DNA from: VXPQ01 sp965223485
Lineage (GTDB): Bacteria > Bacteroidota > Rhodothermia > Rhodothermales > VXPQ01
Assembly: GCA_965223485.1 (NCBI GenBank)
Contig: OZ244993.1
Coordinates: 1,302,001-1,366,000, forward strand
DNA: 64,000 bases
Reading direction: 5' to 3'
The notes under the pieces are model-generated. The model was given only the letters and a program-made list of their open reading frames with translations. It did no database searches and had not been told where the DNA came from. This document shows positions 47,699 to 57,150 of the stretch, in pieces. Numbering within the stretch: the first letter of the stretch is position 1; each line of letters starts with the position of its first letter. The translations under genes were made by a program, and so were the position numbers.

Positions 47699-47719
47699 CC
47701 TCTATCCATCTGTACAACG

Positions 47720-48382
47720 ATGCCGACACAGTCCTTGAACGATCGTGAAACGAAGCAAACGGTCTCATGCGCCTCCGCAGGGCATGCCCACAGCCGCTAC
47801 CGGAGACAGGATATCTACGACGAGGCAACGACAGAGACCATCGCCCGGCATGTGGCGGGCATCCTGCCCCTGGTGGATGAAGACCCGGCTCGCGAAGGCC
47901 TTTTCAAAACGCCTGCACGTGTGGCCCGGTCGCTCCAGTTCCTTACGCAAGGATACGGGATAGACCCGGAAGCCATTCTGAAATCCGCGTTGTTCGAAGA
48001 GGATTACAGCGAGATGATTCTGGTGAAGGAGATCGAGGTATTTTCCCTGTGCGAGCATCATCTGCTTCCCTTTCACGGGCGCGCGCATGTAGCCTACATC
48101 CCGGACGGCAAAATTGTTGGCTTGAGCAAGATACCGCGCGTAGTGGAGGTGTTCGCCCGTCGCCTTCAAGTGCAGGAACGGCTTACCTTGCAGATCCGGG
48201 ATGTCCTGTCCGACGTTCTGAAACCGCTTGGGGTAGCCGTCGTGATCGAGGCTATCCATCTGTGTATGATGATGCGGGGCGCAGAGAAGCAGAATGCGGT
48301 TACGACGACCAGCGCCATGAGCGGCGAGTTCATGAAAACGCCGACGCGCGCCGAATTCATGCGGTTGATCAACAAGGATTGA
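47720..48382 (+). CDS. folE: GTP cyclohydrolase I
   Basis: 220 residues. Zinc and catalytic residues in FSLCEHHLLPFHG and IHLCMMMRGAEKQNA, with VGLSKIPRVVEVFARRLQVQERLT between. It converts GTP to 7,8-dihydroneopterin triphosphate, the entry to folate and biopterin. Close behind the PTPS gene and on the same strand, so probably one operon. Confidence 0.96.
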   Translation: MPTQSLNDRETKQTVSCASAGHAHSRYRRQDIYDEATTETIARHVAGILPLVDEDPAREGLFKTPARVARSLQFLTQGYGIDPEAILKSALFEEDYSEMILVKEIEVFSLCEHHLLPFHGRAHVAYIPDGKIVGLSKIPRVVEVFARRLQVQERLTLQIRDVLSDVLKPLGVAVVIEAIHLCMMMRGAEKQNAVTTTSAMSGEFMKTPTRAEFMRLINKD

Positions 48383-48430
48383 TGGTACGCCGCCTTTTTA
48401 CGCCTTTTTACAAAGAACGATAATCCATCC

Positions 48431-49135
48431 ATGCCGACTGTACTGATAACCGGAGCAAGCCAGGGGATGGGCCGCGCCGCCGCACAGGCGTTTGCGGCGT
48501 TGCCCGACGCCCGCCTTGCTCTTGTGGCGCGTAACGAAGAGCGCCTGCGGGAAACCTGTGATCTGTCTCGTGCACACGGTGCGGAAGCCCGGCCTTTCCC
48601 ATGCGATGTGGCGGATGAGGCTGCTGTCGAGGAGATGGCGGCCTCTGTACGCGCCTCGTTCGGCGCCCCGGACATTGTTCTGAATAATGCAGGGCTCTTC
48701 GAGACAGGCCCCGTGGTCGATATGACGGTCGAGGCCTTTAGTCGTCAGGTGGCGGTGAATCTGACGAGCGCTTTTATGGTCACCCGGGTTTTTCTTCGGG
48801 ATATGCTGGAGCGGGGCAGCGGCCATCTCTTCTACATGTGCTCCGTTGCCTCGTTGAGGGCCTATCCCGGCGCTGTCGCCTATTGCGCAGCCAAGCACGG
48901 GGTGCTTGGATTGGCGCGCGCCATGCGGGAAGAGACGCGGGCGCACGGCGTGCGCGTTACGGCGGTATTGCCGGGCGCCACCTGGACGCCCAGCTGGTAT
49001 GGAAGCGGCGTACCTGCAGAACGTCTCATGCCCCCCGAAGACATTGCCCGGGCGATCCTCGATGTCTGGCGTATGAGCGATCGCACCGTGGTCGAAGAAC
49101 TGCTGCTTCGCCCCCAGGAGGGAGACATTCCGTAG
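48431..49135 (+). CDS. SDR family oxidoreductase, possible sepiapterin reductase
   Basis: 234 residues. NADP-binding GASQGMGRAAA near residues 8-18, NNAG motif, catalytic Ser in SVASLRAYPG and YCAAKHG (Tyr-x3-Lys). A classical short-chain dehydrogenase. The substrate is not shown by sequence; because it directly follows PTPS and folE, reduction of a pterin side chain (as in Chlorobi sepiapterin reductases) is inferred. Could equally be a general SDR. Confidence 0.88.
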   Translation: MPTVLITGASQGMGRAAAQAFAALPDARLALVARNEERLRETCDLSRAHGAEARPFPCDVADEAAVEEMAASVRASFGAPDIVLNNAGLFETGPVVDMTVEAFSRQVAVNLTSAFMVTRVFLRDMLERGSGHLFYMCSVASLRAYPGAVAYCAAKHGVLGLARAMREETRAHGVRVTAVLPGATWTPSWYGSGVPAERLMPPEDIARAILDVWRMSDRTVVEELLLRPQEGDIP

Positions 49136-49171
49136 GGTACCGAATACACGTGAAAAAGACTGCTTCTCCTC

Positions 49172-50221
49172 ATGCGCCGCAAGGTCCTCATTGCGCAGAT
49201 CGTTCTTGTCCTGGCGGCAGTGAGCATGGTCCTTCTCGGAGCGGCAACATGGATTACGGTCAGGCCCAATACACCCGATTTCGAGGGTAGCCGCACGGTC
49301 CGCATTCCGCCCGGCTCCGAATTCGAAGCCGTGGTCGATTCACTGCGCGCGAACGGCATTCTCCGGCGGGCAGGCACGTTTCGCCTTATGGCGCGCGCTA
49401 CGGGCTGGGGGGATCAGATCAAGGCGGGCCATTACGCCTTCCCTACCGGGGTCTCCAACCATGATATGCTGAGCGTGCTGCGACGCGGACTACAAGAGCC
49501 GGTCCGCCTGACGATACCGCCTGGCGTACGCCCCGATGTGGCCGCCGCGGTTGCAGCCCGCAACATGTTTTTTTCCCCGGGCGACTTTGCCGTAGCCCTC
49601 GCCGATACGCAACTTGCCGCCTCGTTACAGACCGACGCCGCCGGCCTCTTCGGCTACATGTTGCCGGAAACGTATCATTTCTACTGGCTTGCCGGTGCAG
49701 AAGGTGCTGTCCGCACCATCACAGAAACATTCGATGCGTTCTTCGAGCGTGAACTACGGGCCGGAGCAGACAGTCTCGGCATGTCGAAACGGGATGTGGC
49801 GACCCTGGCCAGCATTATCGAATGGGAAGTCCTGCACGCCGAGGAAAAACCCCTGATATCGGGCGTCTACCATAACCGGTTGCGCATTGGCATGAAACTG
49901 GACGCCGATCCCACCATACAGTACATCGTTCTGCAGCAGGAGGGAAGCAAGCGGCGTCTGCTCTACAGCGATTACCGCATCCCGCACCCTTTCAATACGT
50001 ATCTGCACGGGGGATTGCCTCCGGGGCCTCTCAACAATCCTTCTCCTTCGTCTCTGCGGGCCGCCGTTGACCCTGCCCGCCATGATTTTCTTTACTTCGT
50101 GGCGACCGGCGACGGTACGCACCACTTCAGCAAAACGCTTACGGAGCATCTCCGGGCCGCTCGCCGATACCATGCGCTGATGCGCCAGCGCCGCGCCGAA
50201 CAGGCGGAAGCGGAGGGGTGA
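49172..50221 (+). CDS. mltG: Endolytic murein transglycosylase MltG
   Basis: 349 residues. One N-terminal transmembrane helix (IVLVLAAVSMVLLGAATWI), then a LysM-like region and the YceG catalytic part: TLASIIEWEVLHAEEKPLISGVYHNRL, with the catalytic Glu in IIEWEV, and DPTIQYI. It trims nascent glycan strands at the inner membrane. It follows the SDR gene closely. Confidence 0.94.
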   Translation: MRRKVLIAQIVLVLAAVSMVLLGAATWITVRPNTPDFEGSRTVRIPPGSEFEAVVDSLRANGILRRAGTFRLMARATGWGDQIKAGHYAFPTGVSNHDMLSVLRRGLQEPVRLTIPPGVRPDVAAAVAARNMFFSPGDFAVALADTQLAASLQTDAAGLFGYMLPETYHFYWLAGAEGAVRTITETFDAFFERELRAGADSLGMSKRDVATLASIIEWEVLHAEEKPLISGVYHNRLRIGMKLDADPTIQYIVLQQEGSKRRLLYSDYRIPHPFNTYLHGGLPPGPLNNPSPSSLRAAVDPARHDFLYFVATGDGTHHFSKTLTEHLRAARRYHALMRQRRAEQAEAEG

Positions 50222-50260
50222 AAGCTGCGGCGGCGAGGAAACCGCACAACCATTGCGGGT

Positions 50261-50902
50261 TTAGTTCCGAATGCGGCTGTCTGCGGGGAACCAGTCCTGC
50301 AAGGTTTCTCTGAATTCGATGAAGGCCGGGTCCCGACAGTGTTGCGGTTGCGAAATATCTGCTATCCGCTTGAACAGTGTGGCGGAACGTTTTACCTTTT
50401 TGTGCCTTGTGGCTTCTTCCATCGCACGTTTCGGATCGGAAGGTTTGAGGTCGTTATCCGACCAAAGTCCGCATGCCTGCAACCATTGCTTGAGTGCGCG
50501 AAAATCACTTCCCCATCCAAGAATTTCGGATACCTTTCCGGACGGCGCCCATACCCAGTTTTCGAGTTCCGGCTCAATCACGATAACCTTGCAACGGTTT
50601 TCCCAGCCGTTACGCCCAAGGTCCTTCTGGACATCTTCCTGTAGTTGTTCTCTGCTTAAATTTTCTCCGCCACTACCATCACGGTCAAAAACTACCAATG
50701 CATACTCGTATCTTTGAAGGCGGGGCCTTAGAAGCCGAACGGCATCCGTTCGACATCCCGAATCGTGATTTGGGTGCACCCCGATGCCGTAACTTATCTG
50801 TCGAATACGTAGCTGTTCATGTTGAGCCAATAAACTCTCGAAAGCCTGTTCCATGCTCTTGTCTGCAACCAGAGCGAACACATCTTTGTCGTAACCATTC
50901 AT
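50261..50902 (-). CDS. TOPRIM-like nuclease-type protein, partner of the adjacent AAA ATPase
   Basis: 213 residues from ATG 50900-50902, overlapping the ATPase stop by four bases (ATGA), so translation is coupled. Sequence signs of a TOPRIM-type fold: Glu18 in ADKSMEQAFESLL, the DxD pair Asp73/Asp75 in VVFDRDGSG, and a later acidic motif IEPELENWVWAP. The pattern resembles small proteins paired with AAA ATPases in anti-phage modules (I recall a similar layout in the MAD4 family); this is not verified. No signal peptide. Function inferred. Confidence 0.7.
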   Translation of the reverse strand: MNGYDKDVFALVADKSMEQAFESLLAQHEQLRIRQISYGIGVHPNHDSGCRTDAVRLLRPRLQRYEYALVVFDRDGSGGENLSREQLQEDVQKDLGRNGWENRCKVIVIEPELENWVWAPSGKVSEILGWGSDFRALKQWLQACGLWSDNDLKPSDPKRAMEEATRHKKVKRSATLFKRIADISQPQHCRDPAFIEFRETLQDWFPADSRIRN

Positions 50903-52164
50903 CCGATAATTCCCGTAGCGAATAACACGTTCATATCCACGGTGTCTTGCCAATCCAGTAAGAGTGGATGATCCACGCCTCGCACGATGTCTGTGGCGCC
51001 GTTTACGTCCTTGGCGAAACAGAGCGCCTCCTCCGGTCGCGCCATCCGCAAAAAGGCAGATGAATGCGTGGCTGCCAGCACCTGAGAGTCATAGGCCGAT
51101 GTCAGCGAATCGTACACTGCCTCAATAGCGAGAGGATGAATGCCGTTCTCCGGTTCTTCCAGTAGGTAGAGATATCCCTCGTCGGCAAGATATGGAATGA
51201 GCGTAAGCGCCAAAAGCCGGAGCGTGCCGTCCGAAATCCCCCATGATGGTACCCGAATACCTGTGTCGTATTCAATTTCAAGGTAGGCATGCCGGTCATC
51301 CGGGCGCACCTTGATTTGAATTTCCTTGATATCTTTCAAGGTGGTGCGAACGTGCTCCAGCCACTCCTTATAATTTTCGTGGTCATCCTTTTTCAAACCC
51401 GCGATCGTCCATGGAAGATTGGCGCCATCGCTGGAGAAGCCATTGCGACGCAGTGCGGGAGGGCTGGCCTCGCGCATCTTCACACTGTCCAGAGCCAGAC
51501 GTTTTATCTGCGTTTCCAGCATGCGCTTGATGCTGGTGGCGACGGGAAATTTGTCAGGGGACTCGGGCAAACTGCCAAGCGCCGAACGATACGGGCCGAA
51601 GGAAATACTGGTTGCCCAACCCTTTCCAGGCAAGGGCGAAACCTCAATGTTGAAATTGTCCTTCCCCTCAGGAGATTTACTGAGTATGGTTCTTGCACCG
51701 TGGCGCCGACCCCCCAGCAAGATGGTATCAACCGGAGTCAAAGGGGAAGGAAACATGGATAGTTGTTCCCTTTTCACGTTATGATGCTTCATAAGCAGCC
51801 CCCTTTCCGCGTCGATAACTACGCCATCCGCTTCTTCCTTTATAGCCACTTCATAACGAAACACGTCATAGTTCTTGTTGGGGGGAAGCCTCTGCTTCAT
51901 GGAGTCGGAAATGTCGAACTCCACCGCGAGTTCGAAACCGAGGTGGTCTTTGGGTCTTCCCCAAACAAGATCCTGAAAGTTGTCGGTGCGTTTTTCAACA
52001 GCCGCTCTGAGACCATCCCGCACCATGTCACCGAGGAAGGTGACCACATCGAATAACGTACTTTTCCCGCTGGCGTTGGGGCCAACCAGCACATGAAAAG
52101 GATCCAGCGCCACATCTACATGACGCAGGCAACGGTAGTTCAGGGCCTGGATGCGACGAATCAT
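50899..52164 (-). CDS. AAA family ATPase, RecF/SMC-like, with TOPRIM partner
   Basis: 421 residues from ATG 52162-52164; a GTG at 52198-52200 is in frame. Walker A GPNASGKSTL after MIRRIQALNYRCLRHV; signature/Walker B LYLLEEPENGIHPL; switch region AATHSSAFL. The core matches the solitary ATPase at 6965 in general layout but the middle parts differ. Together with the overlapping TOPRIM-like gene it forms a two-gene unit. A conflict or defence role is inference. Confidence 0.85.
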   Translation of the reverse strand: MIRRIQALNYRCLRHVDVALDPFHVLVGPNASGKSTLFDVVTFLGDMVRDGLRAAVEKRTDNFQDLVWGRPKDHLGFELAVEFDISDSMKQRLPPNKNYDVFRYEVAIKEEADGVVIDAERGLLMKHHNVKREQLSMFPSPLTPVDTILLGGRRHGARTILSKSPEGKDNFNIEVSPLPGKGWATSISFGPYRSALGSLPESPDKFPVATSIKRMLETQIKRLALDSVKMREASPPALRRNGFSSDGANLPWTIAGLKKDDHENYKEWLEHVRTTLKDIKEIQIKVRPDDRHAYLEIEYDTGIRVPSWGISDGTLRLLALTLIPYLADEGYLYLLEEPENGIHPLAIEAVYDSLTSAYDSQVLAATHSSAFLRMARPEEALCFAKDVNGATDIVRGVDHPLLLDWQDTVDMNVLFATGIIG

Positions 52165-52259
52165 CGGTGTTTGCCGCAAGGGTTTTCCGGTACGTTTCAC
52201 GTACGTAATCTACCTAAAAACCTCCTCCCAAACCCCGCGAATTCGTCCCGATAAATCTC

Positions 52260-53816
52260 TCAGAATCCCACGCGTACGCCCAGCAGGAACCGGTGCTGCG
52301 TTACGCTTTCTTCAACGAGAGGCGGCTCGTTGACATTATGAAAGTATGGGGTGTATTCGTCGTTGAATTTCATGCGCATCCATCCCGCATCGACATGGAA
52401 ATTGTGCGAGAAGCGGTACGACACGCCGGCGGATATGAAGCGCCGGTCGCGATCGGATGCGTTGCCTCCCTGAGACAGTTTTTTATCGAATGGATCGGGA
52501 TGGGCGGCCACGCCTCCCCGCACCGTAATATCTCCGAATTGATATGCGCCGCCGAGACGCATATTCCAGACCGGGTCCATGGCATCCCGGATTTCCCTGT
52601 TCAAGTCCCTGAACAGGTCGGCTTCCGCCGCACTCCCGTCAAACTCCATCTGGGACCAGTCCACATATTCCATGTCCGCGGCCAGAAGAAAGTCCCCGAT
52701 TTCCCATGATGCGCCTCCCCCGATCCGCCAGGGGGTACGCAACTCGTATTCGTATTTGTAGTCATTTGAAGCGCTCAACGAGCCTCCCTCATCGAACCAG
52801 TTCGTAAGTTCCCGGTAGTGCTTTTCGCTTACTTCGTAGAATGTCGGGGTTTCTATCAGTAGACCCACGCGCAACCCGCTCGCAAGCGTCGTCGTCGACA
52901 CCCCGCCGCGCAGATTGAACCCGCTCAGGTCTGTCTCAAAACCTTCTTCGTACAGCAATCTGTTAAACCCGTACAGGGAGCCGTCGGACAGGATGACCTC
53001 GTAGTCTGAAGGAGCATTTTCGTTGTAGGTGTCCGCTTCCTCATACACGTTATCAATGCGGTACGAACCGAATGTGAAATTAGCCGAAATGCCGACCATC
53101 ACATCCCGGCTCGCCTCCCATGCGCCGCCGAGGTTCAATTCGTTCATATGCCCCTCTTCGAGCACATCCCCCAACTGGTCGATTTTTGTACCCGGCGTTA
53201 CTGCCTCGTAGAAAAGTTCGCCGTTCGTTCCTACGTTTTCGAACAAAAAATCGATCGCTCCAGCCTCATAGGCCAGTTCGGGGATGTCGCTGGAGAAACT
53301 CGGGAAATATCCATCGTCGTCCTCCTGTACGATATACTCGTCCGAATAGGGCAGGAACGACGTACTGATGGAACTGGTGGCGTTCGTTCCCCCGAAGGCG
53401 AGATTGCGGTCGAACGTGTTGATTTCGTTGAATGCGAGGCCGAGCACGAACGACCCTTGCGAGGTCGGAATCTTCTGTATGTAGGCCAAGTTGCTGAGGC
53501 GGGTAGCGCGCACGTCGGCTTCCGCCGCTGACGACGTACGGATGCCGGTCAGATACTGCGATGCATCCGTGGCCGAGAACGCATGCAGGGAACCCCCGAT
53601 CTCCGAGTTCCTGAAATAGCCCAGGCCGGCCGGATTCGTACGCAATGCGCCGTAGTCGGCTACGCCGGCAATGCCAACGCCCGCCATGCCCATCATGCGC
53701 GGACCGGTCGCAGAAGACCTGGAGGTGAAAATGTAGGCGTTGTCGAGGGTCTGTGCATACGTGGAGGACACCGCGAACAAGGCAAGGACAAACACCGGAA
53801 AGAAGAGCCTTTTCAT
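52260..53816 (-). CDS. FadL/OmpP1-like outer-membrane transport protein
   Basis: 518 residues with a signal peptide ending at STYAQT. The mature start has ARMMGMAGVGIAGVADYGALRTNPAGLGY-type sequence (SSATGPRMMGMAGVG, NPAGL), typical of the FadL/toluene-type channel N-terminal hatch, followed by beta-strands. It ends HRFLLGVRVGF with a terminal Phe, as in outer-membrane barrels. Likely moves hydrophobic compounds across the outer membrane; substrate unknown. Confidence 0.85.
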   Translation of the reverse strand: MKRLFFPVFVLALFAVSSTYAQTLDNAYIFTSRSSATGPRMMGMAGVGIAGVADYGALRTNPAGLGYFRNSEIGGSLHAFSATDASQYLTGIRTSSAAEADVRATRLSNLAYIQKIPTSQGSFVLGLAFNEINTFDRNLAFGGTNATSSISTSFLPYSDEYIVQEDDDGYFPSFSSDIPELAYEAGAIDFLFENVGTNGELFYEAVTPGTKIDQLGDVLEEGHMNELNLGGAWEASRDVMVGISANFTFGSYRIDNVYEEADTYNENAPSDYEVILSDGSLYGFNRLLYEEGFETDLSGFNLRGGVSTTTLASGLRVGLLIETPTFYEVSEKHYRELTNWFDEGGSLSASNDYKYEYELRTPWRIGGGASWEIGDFLLAADMEYVDWSQMEFDGSAAEADLFRDLNREIRDAMDPVWNMRLGGAYQFGDITVRGGVAAHPDPFDKKLSQGGNASDRDRRFISAGVSYRFSHNFHVDAGWMRMKFNDEYTPYFHNVNEPPLVEESVTQHRFLLGVRVGF

Positions 53817-53977
53817 GGGAGTATCTGTTTGGTTTTTTGGATTACGAACGGGCCGGGAGCCTATCCGACGATTCGCATGGGTACAGGAAGGGCTATGGAT
53901 CGTATGAAAAGCACGATCCTGACAACACTTCCGGGGTAGGTCGCAACGCCGTTGCTACACGGGTCGATACGGTGCGC

Positions 53978-55360
53978 TTATCGACCGCGGGAACGACCCG
54001 AAGAGGATGAGGACCCGCCCGAAGACCGCCCGCTACTGCCCGACGAAGACCGGGGCGGCGGGGACGAACGCACGGTACGTCCACTTGACCCGCTACTGCG
54101 CGAGGAAGGCGCTGAACGGACGGTGCGGCCACTTGATCCACTGCTGCTGCTCGAGGAGGGCTTCGAACGGACGGTACCCCCGCTTGACCCACTGCTGCGC
54201 GAAGATCCGGATGAGCGCACAGTTCCCCGGCTACCGGAAGACGACGAAGACCGGGACGACGGAGACGAACGCACGGTACGGCCGCTCGATCCACTGCTGC
54301 TGCCCGAGGAGGGCTTCGAACGCACGGTACGGCCGCTCGATCCGCTGCTGCTGCCCGAGGAGGGCTTCGAACGCACGGTACGGCCGCTCGATCCGCTGCT
54401 GCTGCCCGAGGAAGGCGTCGAACGCACGGTACGCCCGCTCGACCCGCTGCTGCTACCCGAGGAGGGCGTCGAGCGAACGGTACGCCCGCTTGACCCGCTG
54501 CTGCGCGAAGAGGGCGTCGAACGGACGGTACGCCCGCTTGACCCGCTGCTGCGCGCTGTGGTTGTCCGGCGCGTATCGCGGACCGTCTCGGGCGATCTGC
54601 CTGTTCCCGAGCGATCTCCCTGCACGGTCGACGATCTTCCGGAACGCGCCGAACGTTCTCCGGAAATGGTCGAAGTACCGCGCGTCTTGCCGGCGGAAAC
54701 GCTTCCCGCGTTACCTACCTCGCGGATCCCGCCTCCCCCAAAATCGCCGACATATCCGTTGCGAGCTCCTGCACCCCGCCCCATTGTAGCGCCACGGGGT
54801 CCCCATTCCCCGCCTCTCGAGCGAATCGTTCCCGGATAATCGTACCGCCACCCACCGTAATAGGGATTCCAGGTGTTTGCATAGCCTGGGTAATAGCCAT
54901 AGGAGCGATAACGGTAGGGGCTGTAATGATAGGGATATCCGCCCCAGCCCGGACCGAGGGAAATGCCCGTGTAAAAGCTGTTGTATCCATACCCCCAGGG
55001 ACTGTGCCCCCAGGAATTGTATCCCCAGGGATCGTACCACGAAGACCCGTAAAACGAGCTATAGGACCAGTACGGGTCCCGGTAGTACCGCGGACTCCAT
55101 CCGTAATCGAACCGGTCGAAGTAACGGCGATAGCTGTAGGGGCCGCTGTAGAAATACTGGTCATTGTAGTAGCGTTCCGTTACGACGGTGTCCTCGGAGC
55201 TTTGGACCACTTCCACGTAATCGGGAATCCGCTCGTACTGTACGGTGCCCAACTGGGTGTAACAACCGGCCAGCAGCACCACAAGCAGTCCGGCGACGAA
55301 TGGCGCCGTGCGCAAGGCGAGGCGATAGGTTCCCCGCTCGTGTAATGTCGATCGTTCCAT
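53978..55360 (-). CDS. Lipoprotein with Tyr-rich part and Ser/Gly/Arg 17-residue repeats
   Basis: 460 residues. N-terminal hydrophobic run and lipobox LLAGC (near residue 32) suggest a lipoprotein. A Tyr/Trp/Pro/Gly-rich part (about 65-190) is followed by about ten imperfect 17-residue repeats of the type GSSGRTVRSKPSSG, then a Ser/Gly/Arg tail. Strongly low-complexity, positively charged C-terminal half. No known domain. A surface or matrix-binding role is speculation. The DNA unit is 51 bases (for example around 54300-54470). Confidence 0.75.
   Translation of the reverse strand: MERSTLHERGTYRLALRTAPFVAGLLVVLLAGCYTQLGTVQYERIPDYVEVVQSSEDTVVTERYYNDQYFYSGPYSYRRYFDRFDYGWSPRYYRDPYWSYSSFYGSSWYDPWGYNSWGHSPWGYGYNSFYTGISLGPGWGGYPYHYSPYRYRSYGYYPGYANTWNPYYGGWRYDYPGTIRSRGGEWGPRGATMGRGAGARNGYVGDFGGGGIREVGNAGSVSAGKTRGTSTISGERSARSGRSSTVQGDRSGTGRSPETVRDTRRTTTARSSGSSGRTVRSTPSSRSSGSSGRTVRSTPSSGSSSGSSGRTVRSTPSSGSSSGSSGRTVRSKPSSGSSSGSSGRTVRSKPSSGSSSGSSGRTVRSSPSSRSSSSSGSRGTVRSSGSSRSSGSSGGTVRSKPSSSSSSGSSGRTVRSAPSSRSSGSSGRTVRSSPPPRSSSGSSGRSSGGSSSSSGRSRGR
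54240..54570 (-). repeat. 51-bp tandem repeats coding the Ser/Gly/Arg repeats
   Basis: Units of 51 bases (17 codons) recur with high identity, for example the stretch ending in CTCGATCCGCTGCTGC repeated at 54283, 54334 and 54385 or so. Length changes in this array would keep the reading frame. Confidence 0.8.
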
Positions 55361-55674
55361 GGTGGCACCCGGTTTGGTGAAAACTTGGCGACAGTGGTTC
55401 CGTTACAGTGTGTACGGGTTATGATGCATAAGGTGCCGATTGGTTGCAAACAAACGACGGAACTTATTGCTTTTCTCGAAGAAAGAACGACGTTCGTCCG
55501 GCTCCAACGGCTTTGTCCCGGAATAAAGCAAACATCGGGCCATTTTCGGATCCTCCACGAAATATCTGGTCTTTCCTCCTGTGACGCCGTCCGGATTCGT
55601 TCCGGGCCGCTTGCGTTTTTCCGCTACATTCCCCCTATAGTGTATTAAATAAACGGCGCCGACCGTGCAATATT
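55361..55674. other. Divergent intergenic region, no gene seen
   Basis: About 314 bases between the divergent repeat lipoprotein and proS genes. No RNA gene or convincing ORF was seen; presumably it holds both promoters. An AT-rich stretch (TAGTGTATTAAATAAA) lies about 40 bases before the proS ATG. Confidence 0.5.
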
Positions 55675-57150
55675 ATGGCCGATGTGATTACAAGCCGCCA
55701 GGAAGATTATGCGCAATGGTATCTCGACATTGTGCAGCATGCGAAGCTGGCCGATTACTCGGCGGTGCGCGGGTGTATGGTAATTCGCCCGAACGGCTGT
55801 GCGCTGTGGGAGAACATGCGCCGGGCGCTCGATGACATGTTCCGGGAAACCGGGCACGAGAATGCATATTTCCCCCTGTTCATTCCCCAATCCTTCCTGG
55901 CGCGGGAGGCCGAACATGTAGAGGGTTTCGCCAAGGAGTGCGCCGTGGTCACCCACTCGCGTCTTATGGAGAACCCGTCCGGCGATGGATTGTTACCCGA
56001 TCCCGCTTCGAAGCTGGAGGAGAATCTTATCGTCCGGCCCACAAGCGAAACGATCATCTGGGACGCCTACCGGAACTGGATTCAATCCTGGCGCGACCTG
56101 CCTATTCTCATCAATCAGTGGGCAAACGTAGTGCGCTGGGAAATGCGTACGAGGCTGTTTCTGCGCACGATGGAATTTCTCTGGCAGGAAGGGCACACTG
56201 CCCACGAAACGAAGGAGGAAGCCATCGAGGAAACGCTGCGCATGCTGGAAGTATACGCCACTTTTGCCGAGGAATGGATGGCCATGCCGGTTATCCGGGG
56301 CGCGAAAACGGCAAGCGAACGTTTTGCGGGCGCGGTGGACACGTACTGTATCGAGGCCATGATGCAGGATGGCAAGGCGTTGCAGGCCGGCACCAGTCAT
56401 TTCCTCGGCCAAAACTTCGCCAAAGCGTTCGACTGCCAATTCCAGAACCGCGAAAACCGCCTCGAATATGTGTGGGCTACTTCCTGGGGGGTCTCGACCC
56501 GGCTGATCGGGGCGCTCATCATGACGCATTCGGATGACCGGGGACTGGTCCTGCCGCCCCGTCTCGCTCCCGTACAAGTCGTGATCGTACCCATTTTCCG
56601 GAAAGACGAAGAGCGGACGGTTGTGCTCGAGGCTGCCGAGCGCATCGAAGCAGCGCTGGGCGCCGCGGGCGTCCGCGTCAGGATGGATGCCCGCGAAACG
56701 CACCGCCCCGGCTGGAAATTCAACGAATACGAGGTACAGGGGGCGCCGGTCCGCCTCGCCATCGGCCCCCGCGACGTCCGGAACCGCAACGTGGAAATGG
56801 CGCGCCGCGACCAGCCCGGGAAGGAAATCGTTTCTCAGGAGGGGCTTCCCGACCGGATCGGGGCTGTTCTCGACGATATGCAGCAGCACTTGTTCGACCG
56901 GGCGCTGGCAATGCGCGAGGCCTCCACCCGGCGCGTCGACGACTACGAAGCGTTCATGGATACCCTCGACCGGCACGGCGGCTTCGTGCTGGCTCACTGG
57001 GACGGTACGCCGGAAACAGAGGCCCGCATCAAACAGGAAACGAAAGCGACCATTCGCTGTATTCCAATGGATGGGGAGAAGGAAGCGGGCAAGGATATGC
57101 TCACCGGGAAACCTTCGAACCGCCGCGTTCTTTTCGCCAGAGCCTATTAA
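55675..57150 (+). CDS. proS: Prolyl-tRNA synthetase, archaeal/eukaryotic type
   Basis: 491 residues, the short form without the editing insert (type 3). Class II motifs: motif 2 region WANVVRWEMRTRLFLRTMEF, TSHFLGQNF and motif 3 WGVSTRLIGALIMTHSDDRGLVLPP. C-terminal anticodon-binding domain with a Cys-poor extension ending LFARAY. Charges tRNA-Pro. The stop lies inside one arm of an inverted repeat. Confidence 0.96.
   Translation: MADVITSRQEDYAQWYLDIVQHAKLADYSAVRGCMVIRPNGCALWENMRRALDDMFRETGHENAYFPLFIPQSFLAREAEHVEGFAKECAVVTHSRLMENPSGDGLLPDPASKLEENLIVRPTSETIIWDAYRNWIQSWRDLPILINQWANVVRWEMRTRLFLRTMEFLWQEGHTAHETKEEAIEETLRMLEVYATFAEEWMAMPVIRGAKTASERFAGAVDTYCIEAMMQDGKALQAGTSHFLGQNFAKAFDCQFQNRENRLEYVWATSWGVSTRLIGALIMTHSDDRGLVLPPRLAPVQVVIVPIFRKDEERTVVLEAAERIEAALGAAGVRVRMDARETHRPGWKFNEYEVQGAPVRLAIGPRDVRNRNVEMARRDQPGKEIVSQEGLPDRIGAVLDDMQQHLFDRALAMREASTRRVDDYEAFMDTLDRHGGFVLAHWDGTPETEARIKQETKATIRCIPMDGEKEAGKDMLTGKPSNRRVLFARAY

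Noticed and set aside
53952..54839. Plus-strand frame with an acidic RTVRPLDPLL-type repeat
   Set aside because: Antisense to the Ser/Gly/Arg repeats of the lipoprotein gene. Any frame across a 51-bp tandem repeat is periodic; the sense strand has the signal peptide and lipobox.
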